NCBI GenBank assembly: GCA_003550325.1
Contig: QKWP01000672.1
Span: 181,023 to 245,022, forward strand
Direction of reading: 5' to 3'
Length of the DNA stretch: 64,000 nt
Source: Gigaspora rosea
Lineage: Eukaryota > Glomeromycota > Glomeromycetes > Diversisporales > Gigasporaceae
Part shown: piece by piece, positions 43,459 through 56,660 of the stretch
Layout of the letters: each line of letters opens with the position of its first letter
How positions within the stretch are numbered: the stretch's first letter is position 1
Notes under the pieces: model-generated
Seen by the model: the letters and a program-made list of their open reading frames with translations, nothing else
What the model was told of the DNA's origin: nothing
Databases searched by the model: none
Made by a program: the position numbers and the translations under genes

Positions 43459-44695
43459 TTACCTTTGATACCAGTATTTTGCTTTATGCAAGTCCCTTGT
43501 TATTCCAATTCCATTTCGATAATATTCAGCAACTGTTGACATTCCACTAGCTAAACCCATCTCTGCTGATTTTTGATAATAAATGAATGCCTTATGTTCA
43601 TCCTTTTCAACTCCAATTCCATTACGATAACAATGTCCAACCATATATGTTCCATCAGCGGCACCCATCTCTGCAGATTTTTGATAATAAATGAATGCCT
43701 TATGTTCATCCTTTTCAACTCCAATTCCTTCATCATAACAATATCCAACATTATATGTTCCTTTAACGGTACCCATCTCTGCAGATTTTTGATAATAAAT
43801 GAATGCCTTATGTTCATCCTTTTCAACTCCGATTCCATTACGATAACAATATCTAACATTTAATGTTCCATCAGTGTCACCCATCTCTGCAGATTTTTGA
43901 TAATAAATGAATGCCTTATGTTCATCCATTTCGACTCCAATTCCTTTTTCATAACAATGTCCAACATTATATGTTTCACTAACGTTACCCATCTCTGCAG
44001 ATTTTTGATAATAAATGAATGCCTTATGTTCATCCTTTTCAACTCCAATTCCATAATCATAAAAGCATCCAACATTATATGTCCTTTAGCGTGACCCATC
44101 TCTGCAGACTTTTGATAATAAATGAATTCCTTATTTTCATCCATTTCGACTCCAACTCCATTACTATAACAATATCCAACCATATATTTTCCATCAGCGG
44201 CTCCATCTCTGCAGATTTTTGATAATAAATGAATGCCTTTTGTTTATCCCTTTCAACTCCAATTCCTCTTTCATAACAGACACCAACGTAATATACTCCA
44301 TTAGAATTACCCATCTCTGCAGATTTTTGGTAATAATTGAATGCTTTGTGTTTATCCTTTTGAACCCATTTACCATGACGATAGCAACTCGCAAGAATGT
44401 TTTGAATCGTAGGATTGGTTTGATCATCTAAACAAAAATCGATAATATTTACTGGATTTTGCTTTTTATTTATTAGAAATTGTTCTAATGTTTCCAGAAT
44501 TGCTTTAGAATTTTTGCCTTTCGATTGTTCTTCATTAAAGAGATTACACATTTCTTTAACAAATTCATTTAGAAAACATTGTGAAAGATCATTTAAATTG
44601 TTATCTTCTAAATACAATTGGGTAATATTGTTGGTTATTTGAGAAATATCTGATGGACTGTCAATTTTTTCAAATATATTATTGTTATTTGACAT
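43459..44695 (-). CDS. Sel1-repeat protein, two apparent frameshifts
   Basis: The start at 44695 (MSNNNNIFEKIDSPSDISQ) opens an N-terminal region of about 90 residues with QLYLEDNNLNDLSQCFLNEF, typical of the leader of Rhizophagus kinase proteins. Nine Sel1 units of 36 residues follow (YYQKSAEMG..GTYNVGYCYDEGIGVEKDEH), a helical scaffold for protein contacts. Single-base deletions at about 44214 and 44083 shift the frame; restoring one base at each gives a continuous reading. They may be real lesions or sequence errors. The last codons KYWYQR are followed by TAA, but the exon end AAG|GTAAAT at 43463/43462 is a good splice donor. A 20 bp exon (43241-43222) could then link in frame to the kinase at 43148. 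Confidence 0.7.
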
Positions 44696-44752
44696 TTTGA
44701 CGCAAGAAAAGAATAGAGTTTGAAATGGAAGTTATGTATTACATTGCGCAAT

Positions 44753-44769
44753 GTACTGTACGTACGTAC
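44753..44769 (-). promoter_or_regulatory. TACGTA palindrome upstream of the Sel1 gene
   Basis: GTACTGTACGTACGTAC lies 58-74 bp upstream of the start codon at 44695. It matches in type and distance the motifs upstream of kinase-LRR copies Y and Z, so it is a shared candidate promoter element. Confidence 0.4.
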
Positions 44770-45716
44770 AATTTATATATTTTTATCGACATATTAATGT
44801 TATCGTTAATTAATACTTTTCAAAAAAAAGCGCATTGGAAATTATTTTACAATCTGTCAATTGTAATAATATTGTTGAACTTTATCTGTTGAAAAATTTA
44901 ATACTGTATAAAAAAAAAATCTTACATAGTAATCTTGTGCCTTAATACAATAACGAATACCAATAGCAAAAGTATAAACCAGCTAGAACAATACTATATT
45001 TACCCTAACAATTATAAAGTTAGATGATCAGCGCAAAAAACCAAAATAATGGTTTGGAGCAAAATGTTTGTTGACTGAAATGATAAACTCACTGATCATT
45101 TTTACTATTGAAATTTATTCCTTTAATGCAATAAACACGCTAAAAATATTTTTTGCTAATTAAAAATTTAAGTAATATCCACATATTTTGACTAGTGTCT
45201 AAAATTGGCTTGCACAAGCTACACTTGTATAAAAAAAAGCTTTTTTTTTTAATGTGCAAGTATTTTATAAAAAATTTATGCAAGTTCACAAAATTTACAT
45301 TATACTTTAGTAAAAAGCTATATTTGTGCAAGCAACTGTGCAAGTAACTTTTGTTCTGAATATTAAACATTGATTTCGACCATTGATTGAGACGCTGGTT
45401 CTGCACATTTTACTTAGTATTCTCAATTTTAATTACTTAGTAGGTTATTGAGATATGGCACCCGGTGTTAGACACACACACCGGTATCAATTACCCGAAT
45501 TATTTTTCAATTTATGGAAAATTTAAAAATAATTTGTGACAATTAATAATAGAAAAATTTAAAGTGACGTTTACCATAGCTGCTCTCTTTGAAATAATTT
45601 AATCAATTAAAGACACAGTTGATATTTAATAAGAATTAGATATTGTCCAAATTTTCAAATTTTAAAGTGTAGCGCAAAAAAAAACTGCTTTACGATTTTT
45701 ACGATTTAATTGATCA
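44770..45716. other. Non-coding stretch upstream of the Sel1 gene
   Basis: AT-rich, no credible gene. A palindrome CACCGGTGTT..ACACACACACCGGT is at about 45460-45485. The frame at 45140-45406 on the minus strand is low-complexity, Lys/Phe/Tyr-rich, and is not believed. Confidence 0.5.
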
Positions 45717-45724
45717 GTCATCAC

Positions 45725-46098
45725 CAGTGTTGGAAATTTCAGACTCAAACACTGTTCTCATAAGAACAGTATATTAGCTACAAGTGTTCTCAACCAATTG
45801 GTTAGTGTTCTCACTAAAAAAAACAAAAAAAATAAAAAATAAAAAAACAATATAAGTAGTTGTTATTGTTGCTATTATAGCAAATTGAAATCCCTTTTAT
45901 CAAAATTAAATAAGAATTTTTATCAATTTTTGTTTTGGCATAAAATTATATAGCTAATTATTATACTTATGAGAACAATATTATTATTTTACTGTTCTCA
46001 AAAAATTTTTTAATAGTGAACAGTAAAAAAGTTTTACTGTTCACAAATTTATAACAGTGTTCTCATGAGAACTCTGAGAACACTAATTTCCTACACTG
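45725..46098. mobile_element. 374 bp hAT-type MITE with CAGTGTTGGAAATT ends
   Basis: CAGTGTTGGAAATT at the left is inverted as AATTTCCTACACTG at the right. Flanking 8 bp words GTCATCAC (45717-45724) and GCCATCAC (46099-46106) differ by one base. The subterminal regions repeat GTGTTCTCA and TGAGAACA. CAGTG-type ends and an 8 bp duplication fit hAT. It lies just upstream of kinase-Sel1 copy B and is absent upstream of copy A. Confidence 0.8.
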
Positions 46099-46121
46099 GC
46101 CATCACATGTCAGAAATTGCT

Positions 46122-48690
46122 GTACACAGTACTGTATTGTATTTCGGAAACTGAAAATCTTTTTTAAGTTTCAATCCGCACATTTACGTTATTTGCATTT
46201 GATCTTAATTCGCATAATTTGTATTAAAATGCTACCTAAATACGAAAATACATTGAATTTTCAAGATACGAATTTATTTATGAATTCGATAAATGTTGAA
46301 CCAGCAAGTATTGGAGAATCAGAATTGTTTTACAAGGCAACATTTAAAGTATATAATATACCTACAATTTTAAAATCTGTTACGATAACTAAACAATTTT
46401 CTTTATTAAAGAAGTAAAATTATTACTCTACAAAAATTATAAAAACTTTATTTTTTTTTTAAAACCACATGAATAATGTCGTTAAAACAGTTGCTGTTCT
46501 GTCTAAATATTATAGTTTATCCGACCTCAAAATATTAAGTCTCATATAATGTCTTGGATTAACTAGTAGAGTACGTATGTGAATATATACTAGTCACACT
46601 CTTTATAGTGAATTCTCGATATAGTGAGCCGTTCGTTATAGTGAAGGAAATCTCACACCTCACAGCTCGATCACTTCACTATAACGAGTGACTTGTATAT
46701 GGATGTTGGCATACAATTAGATTACCTGAAAATATATCAGTGTAATAATTATTAAGTTTTAATTAACTTGTAATTAAATTTAATTTAATACCCAAGATCT
46801 AAATACATATATGGCTATTCTCGAGTATGGTAGAACACTTTATCAATATTTAGAACAAAAGTTTAATAAAATGAAATGGAATTATAAATTATATCTTGAT
46901 AAACAGATTGCAAATGCAATAAAGCATTTAAATGACAATAATATAAAGCATGGGAAATTTGGTAATAACAATATTAATCATTATTATATTTATCTATTTG
47001 TTATTTATAATATTTTATGATTTACAAATGTTAAAAATTTTTGTAGAATTCTGAAAATATGTTTAACCACAAATGAAACATCAAAATAAGTAGTCTTTTA
47101 TCACTACTTTTTATTGAACAAAATCAATTTAAACATTTACTTTCTTTGTTCAGTATTTTGATCCACAATATTTACAGAATTTACAAACATACAGTTCTTA
47201 TATATATAGTGTTGGAGTACTTCTTTGGAAAATTTTTAGCGGTATTATACCACTTGAATCAGAATTACCATTTGGCTACGATTGTTTGATCTCTATAATA
47301 CATGGAAAAAGGATCTGAAGTTATTGGAACTCCTCGAGAGTTTTCTTTAATTTATGAAGGTAATTTTATTTATGACATTTCAAAATCATAAGATTTTAAG
47401 TTTTACAATAATACTGTACTTTTAATAATTTTATTTTTTGAATTGATTTTATTAGATTGTTGGTGTCATGATGCAAATAAACGTCCAAGTATTCAGTATG
47501 TTGTTGCACATTTGAATAAGATTGTTATAATTGAAGAATTTGAAGAATATGATATGGAAGAGGATGAAATTCAACTGGATCAAGTTGATCAACGTAATAC
47601 CATCATTATAATTCACTTCAACTATTTATAATTCTGTTTAATACAACTACTAATTCCATGCAAATAATTAATAATTTAGTTAATTATTTTGAAGTTCATC
47701 AAATAGATCCTTCTTTAATTATTTAACCAACTTGCTTATCAAGATTATAACTTTAGCATGATTGGTTATTTTCATGAATACGGAATTGGAACTGACGTTG
47801 ATTATCATAAAGCTTTTTGGATGTATAAATTATCTTCTGAAATTGACGGTAAAAATATTTTCAAATTTCAATATCAATAATTATATTATTTGAAAAATTT
47901 CTCTTGGATTATTATATTCTGTTAGAAAAGATGTTGATATGGATAAACCTCTCGCATCTAAATTATTTTTAGATGCTGCAGAGATTGGACAATATAAAAT
48001 TGCGTCTTGTTATTTATGTGATGATTATGTTGTTGAAAAAGATTATATAAAATCTTTCGAATGGTATTTGAAATCTGCTGAAGGTGGGAATTCTGATGCC
48101 CAAATTAATGTTGCAAAATGCTATATGAATGGTTGTTGATTTATATTTAAAATTTGCTGAAAAAGGTAATTTGTGAATTAGCTAACTGTTATATGAAAGG
48201 TATCGTTATAGTAATTGATAGATCAAAAGCTTTTGATTTATACTCAAAATCTGCTGCAAGTGGAAATTCTGAGACCCAATTTGAATTAACCAAATGGTAT
48301 CTGTACGAGTGTGAATAAGAATATAGCATTTGATTTATATTCAAAATCTGCTAACAATGGAAATATTAATGCTATTTGCAATTAACTAAATGTTATGCGG
48401 ATGGTAACAGTATAATTAAAAATAAGACAAAAACTTTTAATGGTATATGAAGGCTGCTGAATTGAACAATCCTGATGCATTGTATACCGTGGATTTTGCT
48501 ATGAACATGGTCTAGGCACTGTAGTTGATAAGATGAAGGCTTTTGGAATGTATTTGAAATCTACTAAACAAGGTAATAATTCGTTTTTAATATATATATT
48601 TTTTTGAAAACTTTTGTAAAAGATATTTTAAAATATATTTCTAACGCTTATTTTAAACTCTTCAAAAGGCAGTGATTGTATTGCCCAATA
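46122..48690 (+). pseudogene. Kinase-Sel1 gene copy B, degenerate pseudokinase
   Basis: The start MLPKYENTLNFQDTN (46229) leads into IGESELFYKATFKVYNIPTI, a subdomain I-II region without the usual glycines, then LKSVTITKQFSLL. Further pieces: ILEYGRTLYQYLEQKFNKMK at 46811, with the catalytic loop reduced to IKHGKF instead of HRDL; YIYSVGVLLWKIFSGIIPLE near 47200; CWCHDANKRPSIQYVV at 47455; and the acidic tail to about 47620. Sel1-like units follow (GYFHEYGIGTDVDYHKAFWM at 47765, SFEWYLKSAEGGNSDAQINV near 48060). Frameshifts, stops and the lost catalytic residues indicate a pseudogene. It is the reference for copy A. Confidence 0.82.
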
Positions 48691-48868
48691 TTGGCTGGGT
48701 TACTTTCTAGTAAATTGGACACCAACTTGAATTAATAATCGTATAATATAATTGTTAAATCATTAAATTTTAGAATATTTAATTGTTAATAAAATTTTAT
48801 GTAAAACTCTTCCAATGACTTTTAAGTTGGTAGTATTGTGATATTCAAAGAACTTTTTGTGGTATGCT

Positions 48869-49087
48869 TAGTGACTGGACTAGTTAACCACGTAGTTATT
48901 CGAATAACTCAAATTTATCCTGATTAGAGCCATGAAAGCTTAACTCACAAGTTTCTCATGAATTAATTAATTTTCAAAAAATTAATTTTTTGACTTGAAT
49001 AAGGCGAATAAAGGTTTTTAGTCATATGAATCGAGTGCTTTTTTGGATTTAATTCGTTCTTACGAGTTGAAACGAATCCAGTCACTA
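48869..49087. mobile_element. hAT-like MITE, same insertion as 20818-21028
   Basis: TAGTGACTGGACTAGTTAAC at the left and CCAGTCACTA at the right. Its position relative to flanks matches copy A, so it predates the duplication. Confidence 0.7.
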
Positions 49088-49917
49088 AAATAAGTTTGTG
49101 ATATTGGTTAAAAAAAAAAGCACTAAATAGTACTAAATAATCTTGGACATCATTACATAAAGCAAAGCTTATAAGTCGTCAGAGTAATTTTAGTTTTATA
49201 ATTAACGTGTAATTCAAATTAAAAATTTTATCAGAATATGATATTGAAATTTATTCGGTGTAAATAACCATCCGATTTGACTTTTTCACTAAATTCTTAC
49301 AAAAACCTTTGCCGTTATGAGTCGCGAAAATAACTATCGAAACAATCGATAAAGAGCTTCTTAGCCATGTTAGATTATTAAGACATTAGAAGAAAGCACT
49401 ATTGCTATTTGTTGATGTTTCGAGCAGTTAAGGATCGGTTTGGTATTTGAATGTCGGTTAAGGGGGGACTCATAAGCAAATTTCAGGAAAATGGTCTTTT
49501 TAATTTATTTAAACCTATAATTGAATATGTAGATATTATAATTTCTATATGCTTAACTATAAACCCAAAATAAAAAGACCAAAAACCGTTTTAAAATCAT
49601 GATTGACTGATTTTGAGATTCAAATCTATAAATATGTGATTCGTGTAGATGCACAATTAATCGTTTATACAAATTTTGTAGCAGAAAAGATCTTCATAGC
49701 CTCTAATACTCAGAAAACGTTTATTCGATCAACAGAAGTAAATCAATTACCTAGTACAGTAGTAATATCATTAAAAAATATCTAACTTCGTCCGAAATTA
49801 TCTTGATCTTTAAGGTTTTTCGTTTATAAAAAACCATCGAGCAACCAGGTAGTTTTATTATTTGTGCGACTGCTAAAAATAAAATTAAAGCATCTTTATT
49901 TATTATTATTATTAATT

Positions 49918-50143
49918 GTCGCGGCTGTAGCTGGAAATGGCTGAAGCTGGAAATTAGAGGTCTTGATTTAAAACTATAAGCCCTGCTAAAATCCAACTAT
50001 ACTCTTTTATTATAAACCCTAACCCTAAATTCTAATCTAACTATAAAAAAAATCGTACAAAATGCATTCCAAAATTTTTTGTAAATTTCATATTAAAATA
50101 TTTAAAATTTCCAGCTTCAGCCATTTCCAGCTTCAGCCACGAC
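49918..50143. mobile_element. 226 bp MITE, second member of the GTCG..GCTGAA family
   Basis: GTCGCGGCTGTAGCTGGAAA at the left is inverted at the right (..CAGCTTCAGCCACGAC). ATTAATT flanks both sides (49911-49917 and 50144-50150). Copy A has the empty site (TTATTAATTGCAAAG at about 21785), proving insertion after the duplication. The interior matches the MITE at 24008-24233 (AAACTATAAGCC, CCCTAACCCTAA). Confidence 0.9.
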
Positions 50144-50957
50144 ATTAATTGCAAAGAATGTTTCATACACATCGTTAAATTTTTGCATATTAATTAATAA
50201 TAACAACACTTGACGACTCAGGTATTAATCATAATGTTAACTCAGTGAAAATCTGAAGTAGCACTTACATAATGGACCTAAATTGCTAGCTCTAACAGCT
50301 AATGCATATATTCAATATAATTTCAGAGACCTTTTTTTGTCAGGCATGCACTAGTTTCCAAATTCATCGCGATAAGAGACGTGAGCATTAAGGTATTAAT
50401 TTTAAACAATGTCAATCCACATGTTTTCTATCGACGGCGACCTATATCAATCATTTCTCATTGTTGGTGCTACAAATCTATTTTTATTTATTTATTCATA
50501 CTATCATTAATATCTTCATTATTTTCATAATCCCATTATTTACCGAATCAGTCACTAATTCTATAGGATCAAAATGTCTCATCCTGTTGCTTGCCATTAT
50601 GCGACCTACGTTAATTTATTGATTCTATAAATTATATTAATACTTATATGTAAAGCAATAAAAAGAAAAGCACAGTTTATTTTTCAATATTATTAAGTAT
50701 CTTGATATTTTTATTCTTGTTTAATATTTATGGTATTATGAATTAAAAAAAAAGATTGAAAATTTGTCAAAGCAATATATTAAACCTCATGTTGAAATCT
50801 AATTGAAGAATTTGAAATCTAATTGAAGAATTATAGATATAAAGCAAAAAAAAAAAACTAAGTGAAAATATATATTCGAGCTTCGTTAAATTATAAAATC
50901 ACATATGTGTGTCGTTTTGGAATTATTAGAATTTTACCAATTAAAAAATATTCATAT

Positions 50958-52949
50958 TTATATAATATTTATTAGAATTTTTTTTTTGTATAAAATTGTT
51001 ACTCTTTTATAAGCAATCACATACGCCTTGAAAATAATGAATTGTTTTTCTAAATGAGAGTGATCTAATACTGCAAATAGTCTTTTGCGACGATAACTAT
51101 TACTAATTTTTTTTTAGGTATTGAATGATTCGTTACATACGTATTTTAAATTTTACAGATTCAAGTATTTAATAACGCTCAAATTTTTCAGGTTAAATAT
51201 TTTTATTTAAAGTAAAATAATTTTTACAATGAACTATTTTTTTGAAAACTTTCTATTGTTATATTCTTTAGATGAAAGAAATAATTTCGTGATGCAACTA
51301 GATGCCTCGTACCGCACAATTTTCTTTTGGTCTCTGTTTTATTTCTATAATTTTTTGAATAAATAATGTCTTGTCGAGTATTCTTAATTAATATATATTT
51401 TTTAATATTCAACTAAAAGTAAGAATTTTTATTATTATGATTATTAATACAAAAAAAATTTCTGAAGACACTTAAAGATAAACTTCTTTAATTCATTTAA
51501 GCTGTTTTATTGGTATTGATATATTTTATGGCATCATTAGGTCTATCGTTAGATAATAAATATTGTTTACAAAAATTAATAACAAATAATATTTATTTAG
51601 TAAATTTCACACCTAATTCCAAAAGTGGCTTACTCATCCTATAGAACCTATAGTAGGATGAAGAAATGATGAACTTGTCATTTTATCTAGTCTTCGAAGG
51701 AACTGATAATTCGATAGCCTTATTCAGTAAATTTTTATTAAATAGAATTGTACGGGTTACGGATAAAGATCCTAAATATTTTTCATGCTATTGGTCGATT
51801 AAATCAGCAACCGACAATAAATTATTACAATCTATCAATAATGTTTAAATAGGTGAGAGCTAGGAAACATTTAATTTATTTGTAAAGTTAAAGTAATATA
51901 ATAAAGATCTTTCACTTTACATCACTTCTAGCTCAATTAAATATCATTAAAAGTTTATTGAGAACCTGGTTTGGGAATATTAAGTGTAATACTCGAATTC
52001 ACACCACTGAAAATGAATAAGTGTCATAGAATTAGACATGAATGTTTGTAAATATTTACAAGTGAATAGAGAGGCGTTGTATATACTTACTTTTTGAAGT
52101 GTGATAATATTAGATATTTTGGAGTTAGATTTATTTGTGTAATGCATCATTGTTGTTCTTATTCCATACTTGCTAATGACACATTTATTTAAGTTATCAT
52201 TTTCATGGGTAATTGAGAAAATTACTAAAACTTTATTTTCCAACCCATTATTCATGACAATATTTTATCAAAAAGTATTGATTGAAGATATTATATAAAA
52301 GTAAATGTTCCAAGCATCACTGATAATAACAGATAATTTTATTCTAATTAAACTAATATAAATAATACGAATGCAAAAATATATATTTATAATAATAGAT
52401 TACATTGAGCTCATCAATAAATGATTTTCTATATATCTACTAAATTTACCCGAATATCATAAACTCAGGAGATTATGCTAGCGATTAAATACGAATGAAA
52501 TAAAATTAAAAGCATTTATAATAATACCTATCCATAAATTTAAATAGCCTATATTAATTACTTTGATTAATGAAAGGTTAACATTTATGCTCATCCGTTA
52601 AATTAATAATCTATATATTATTAAAAAAATTATATGTAGGGAATTTTCTATCATATAGTAGAAATCAAATAATAAAGAGATTTGTCGAATGCTAAATCTG
52701 TACAGCACGAGTGCTATCAAAAAAAATTCTTAAATTCCTATGCATTTGATCATTTTAATTTTATAATATTTAATTCTAATAATGCCACCAAAAATAGATT
52801 TTCATGTGAAATAGCCATCACAGAAAACAACGAGAAATAATAACAGATGAAGTAAAGTATATTATACAATAATTCACAGAATATGTATTTAATAATTGAA
52901 TTCAGGTTTGCTCAAATTAGGATTATCACCCGTATGTATCAGAATGCTT
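50958..52949. other. AT-rich intergenic DNA, no gene assigned
   Basis: I see no family signature. The 60-codon frame at 51666-51848 (MNLSFYLVFEGTDNSIALFS) has mixed composition and could be an exon remnant. It lacks recognisable motifs and its neighbours are non-coding. Confidence 0.45.
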
Positions 52950-54187
52950 AAGCTTCAAAGAAGTCAGCATAGTGTTCTTGCTAAGTGCATTGGCTAAAGC
53001 TTTTTCTCCTTCTAATTCAATGAAACTATACCGAAGATATAGAGAAGTTAGCGTGGTGTTCTTGCAAAGCACATATGCCAACACTTTTCCTCCTTCTGGC
53101 CAAGAATATTATAATCAAGATTCAAGGAAGTATTCTTACAAGGTGAATTCGCTAATGCTTTTCCTGCTTCTAATCCAAAATTATTAATAATATTAAAATA
53201 AATTAACGTAGTATTCTTGGAAAGTGCATCTGCTAACACTTTCTTCCTTTTGACCAAAGATTATTATCCGCAAGATTAAAAGAAGTCATTGTAGTGTATT
53301 TGCAAAGTACATCTGCTAATGCTTTCTCTTTTTCTAATAATATAAGATTATTACCAGCAAGATTTAAAGAAGCCATTGTGGTGTTTTGCAAAGCGCATAT
53401 CCTAATACTTACCCTTCTTCAGATCCAATATCATTATCACTAATTTACAAAAAGATAAAGGCAGTGGTCTTGCAAATCGCATTGACTAATGTCTTTCCGC
53501 CTTCTATTCCAATATTACTCTGACAAAAATTCAAAGAACTCAGAGTAATGGCCTTACAAAGCGCATTTGATAGCGCTTTTGCTCCTTTTGATCCAAGATA
53601 ATTTCTATTAAGATTCAAATCTTTCAACGTGTACTTCTAGCAAATTGCATTAGCTAATGCTTTTGCTCTTTAGCTTCAATATTATTGCTAGCTAACAATC
53701 TTCTATAGCTAAGATAAAAGAAATCAAAGAAGAATTTTTATAAAGGATCTTTACTAATAAGTCTATTACTTTAGTACGAAAATTTTATTTATAATGTGAT
53801 TAATATCTATAGAAATAATTGTAATGTTTTCACAAAGATTTTTCAAATATAATTGCAAATAACTTCACCAAGACATAAATATTTAAGTTTTTTGTCAGTT
53901 CTTAGAAACACTGCATTCAAAGAATATTTAATGCCATTTTCAAGCTCACGTCGAATTTCATTTCTTTCATCATGAAGCCGATTTCTAATTCTGCTATACA
54001 AATTATTATTAATAGATTTGATATATTCAAATAGTGGTTTTGGGCCATTTGGAAGAACATTTTTAAAAGGAATTAATAAAGCTTGCTCTTCAGTATTTAA
54101 CGTTAAAAGGAACGTTTTTATAAGTCCCATGTCTTTAAAAAGATGTTCGAGTTTGCCCACAATAATGATATAATAACTTTGCACCAA
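52950..54187 (-). pseudogene. Old LRR-gene relic
   Basis: The minus strand opens with about 114 residues (53843-54187): KTFLLTLNTEEQALLIPFKN, KPLFEYIKSINNNLYSRIRN and RRELENGIKYSLNAVFLRTD, a helical region of unknown family. It then reads into degenerate LRR units (NLNRNYLGSKGAKALSNALC, NIGIEGGKTLVNAICK) down to 52950. The units belong to the same 28-residue type as in copies Y and Z but are far more diverged and full of indels. No kinase domain precedes it. It is an older, unrelated or truncated family member. Confidence 0.7.
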
Positions 54188-54981
54188 TACGGCTTACAAG
54201 GGTAAATGATTATAATGATTATTATTATACCGGAGATGGTTAAATATCATAGTAGCAGCATAACTACTGGTGTTAAATAAACTTCTATATTTTGTTGAGA
54301 TCTTTATACTATTATGTTTACTGCAATTATATAATTATATAAATCATATAAAAGCATTGTATTTAAACATAGTGTAATCTCTTTCTCTACGATTACATCT
54401 TTGTTTAAATTTATTTAAAATACACAAAAAATACAAAAAAAATTTATACTTCAATTTACAATTTTTGAATTTTACTTGTAATTTACAAATGTTTAAATTA
54501 TACTTATTTAATAATTTATTTAATTGCTAATTCACATAAGAAAGATAGCATTTCATAGGCACAAATTACTATTAAATTTATTATAACTATGAAATCTTTT
54601 ATTCCTCCATAGCTAACCTTTGTTTTTATTACTTTAATATATTTTATCTTCTAATTGAAAAATGTGGAGATACTTTTTTATATATAATGTAAAATAATTT
54701 TTAAAATTGGGTTAGCAATTAAAAAGATATTTATGTTTTATTTTTTGTACCTGTATAAAATTTGTATAAGTGTAGAGGAAAAAAATTTCATTCATATATA
54801 ACAAACATAGTAATTATACCTTCATAATTCATAAAATCCCTATCATTCTTATGTGAATTAAATATTTTCAAGTTTCCTTATACTAAAGTATAATTAATTA
54901 ACATGATCTACAAAAACATAATTTTCTCGAAATTTTTGATCAGATCTAAATGTAGATCTCTCCCTCTTCTATTGAATAGCA
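54188..54981. other. AT-rich spacer, no gene
   Basis: No coding frame is present. It separates the old LRR relic from the 3' end of kinase-LRR copy Z. Confidence 0.5.
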
Positions 54982-56660
54982 CTACAAAATTTCAAGATTT
55001 GGATTATTCGATATTAATTTAAAATTAATATTATGATCCCAAAGATTCAAAGAAGACAGCATAGAGTTCTTGTCAAGTGCATCTTCTAATGCTTTTCCTC
55101 CTTCTGATCCAAGTTTATTCGAAATGAGATTCAAAGAAGTCAGTGTGGAGTTCTTGCAAAGTGCATCTGCTAATGCTTTTCCTCCTTCAGATCCAAGATT
55201 ATTATGTCGAAGATTCAGCTCTTTCAGTGTAGAGTTCTTGCAAAGTGCATCTGCTAATGCTTTTCCTCCTTCTGATCCAAGATTATTATGTTCAAGATTC
55301 AAGTCTTTCAGAGAAGTGTTCTTGCAAAGCGTATCTGCTAATGCTTTTCCCCAAGTTTATTCGAAGTGAGATTCAAAGAAGTTAGTGTGGAGTTCTTGCA
55401 AAGTGCATCTACTAATGCTTTCCATCCTTCTGATCCAAGATTATTATATCCAATATTCAAAGAAGTCAGCGTGGAGTTCTTGCCAAGCGCATCTGCCAAT
55501 GCTTTTCCTACTTCTGATCTAAGATTATTATTACCAAGATCCAATTCTTTCAGCGTGTAGTTCTTGCAAAGTGCATCCACTAATGCTTTTCCTCCTTTTG
55601 ATTCAATATTATTCTTATAAAGGTTCAAAGAAATTAGCGTGAAATTCTTGCAAAATGTATCTGCGAATGCTTTTCCGCCTTCGAATCCAAGTTCATTCGA
55701 ATTGAGATTCAAAGAAGATAGCGTGGAGTTCTTGCAAAGTACATCTGCTAATGTTTTTCCTCCTTTTGATCCAAGATTATTATTTTCAAGATTCAAAGAA
55801 GTCAGCGTGGAGTTCTTGCAAAGTACATCTGCCAATGCTTTTCCTACTTCAGATCCAAGTTTATTATTACCAAGATCCAATTCTTTCAATGTGAAGTTCT
55901 TGCAAAGTGCATCTGCTAATGCTTTTCCTCCTTCTGATTCAAGTTCATTCAAAGTGAGATTCAAAGAAGTCAGCGCGGAGTTCTTGCAAAGTGCATCTGC
56001 TAATGCTTTTCCTCCTTCAGATCCAAGATTATTATATCGAAGATTCAACTCTTTCAGTGTGGAGTTCTTGCAAAGTGCAGCTGCTAATGCTTTTCCTCCA
56101 ATGGATCCAAGATTATTAAACCAAAGATTCAAAGAAGTTAGCGTGGAGTTCTTGCAAAGTGCATATGCTAATGCTTTTCCTCCTTCTGATCCAAGTTTAT
56201 TCCAGTAGAGATTCAAAGAAGTCAGCGTGGAGTTCTTGCAAAGTGCATCTGCTAATGCTTTTCCTCCTTAGGATCCAAGAAAATTATAGTGAAAATTCAA
56301 AGAAGTCAGCGTGGAGTTCTTGCAAAGTGCATCTGCTAATGCTTTTCCTCCTTCCGATCCAATATTATTATAACCAAGATTCAAAGTTTTCAGTGTATTG
56401 TTCTTGCAAAGTGCATCTGCTAATGCTTTTCCTCCTTCTGATCCAAGATTATTTAACCAAAGATTCAAAGAAGTCAGCGTGGAGTTCTTGCAAAGTGCAT
56501 ATGCTAATGCTTTTCCTTCTCGTGATCCAATGTTATTATTTCTAAGAGACAAAATTTTCAGTGTATTATTCTTGCAAAGTGCATCTACCAATGTTTTTAC
56601 TCCTTCTGATCCAAGATAAATATCTTTAAGATTCAAATAAGTCAACGTCGAGTTCTTGTA
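54982..56660 (-). repeat. 84 bp LRR-coding repeat array
   Basis: About 20 direct units of 84 bp encode GGKALADALCKNSTLTSLNL plus eight variable residues (for example NNLGSEGG). The consensus half is nearly invariant at DNA level (TTCTTGCAAAGTGCATCTGC), while residues after LNL vary. This matches ribonuclease-inhibitor/NLRC3-type LRRs with variation at the loop-facing positions. Confidence 0.9.

Larger units (their letters stand above)
48691..50957. other. Non-coding flank of copy B, duplicated in copy A
   Basis: Collinear with 20661-22618. One short piece at 49603-49785 (RVDAQLIVYTNFVAEKIFIA) is open here and broken in copy A. It may be a remnant of an unidentified exon, but I do not recognise it. 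Copy B ends its homology at about 50957. Confidence 0.6.

Noticed and set aside
43551-44222. Overlapping frames in both directions across the Sel1 array (MLDIVIVMESELKRMNIRHS and others)
   Set aside because: Frame shadows of the 108 bp Sel1 repeat. Only the frame with YYQKSAEMG and GIGVEKDEHKAF matches the family.
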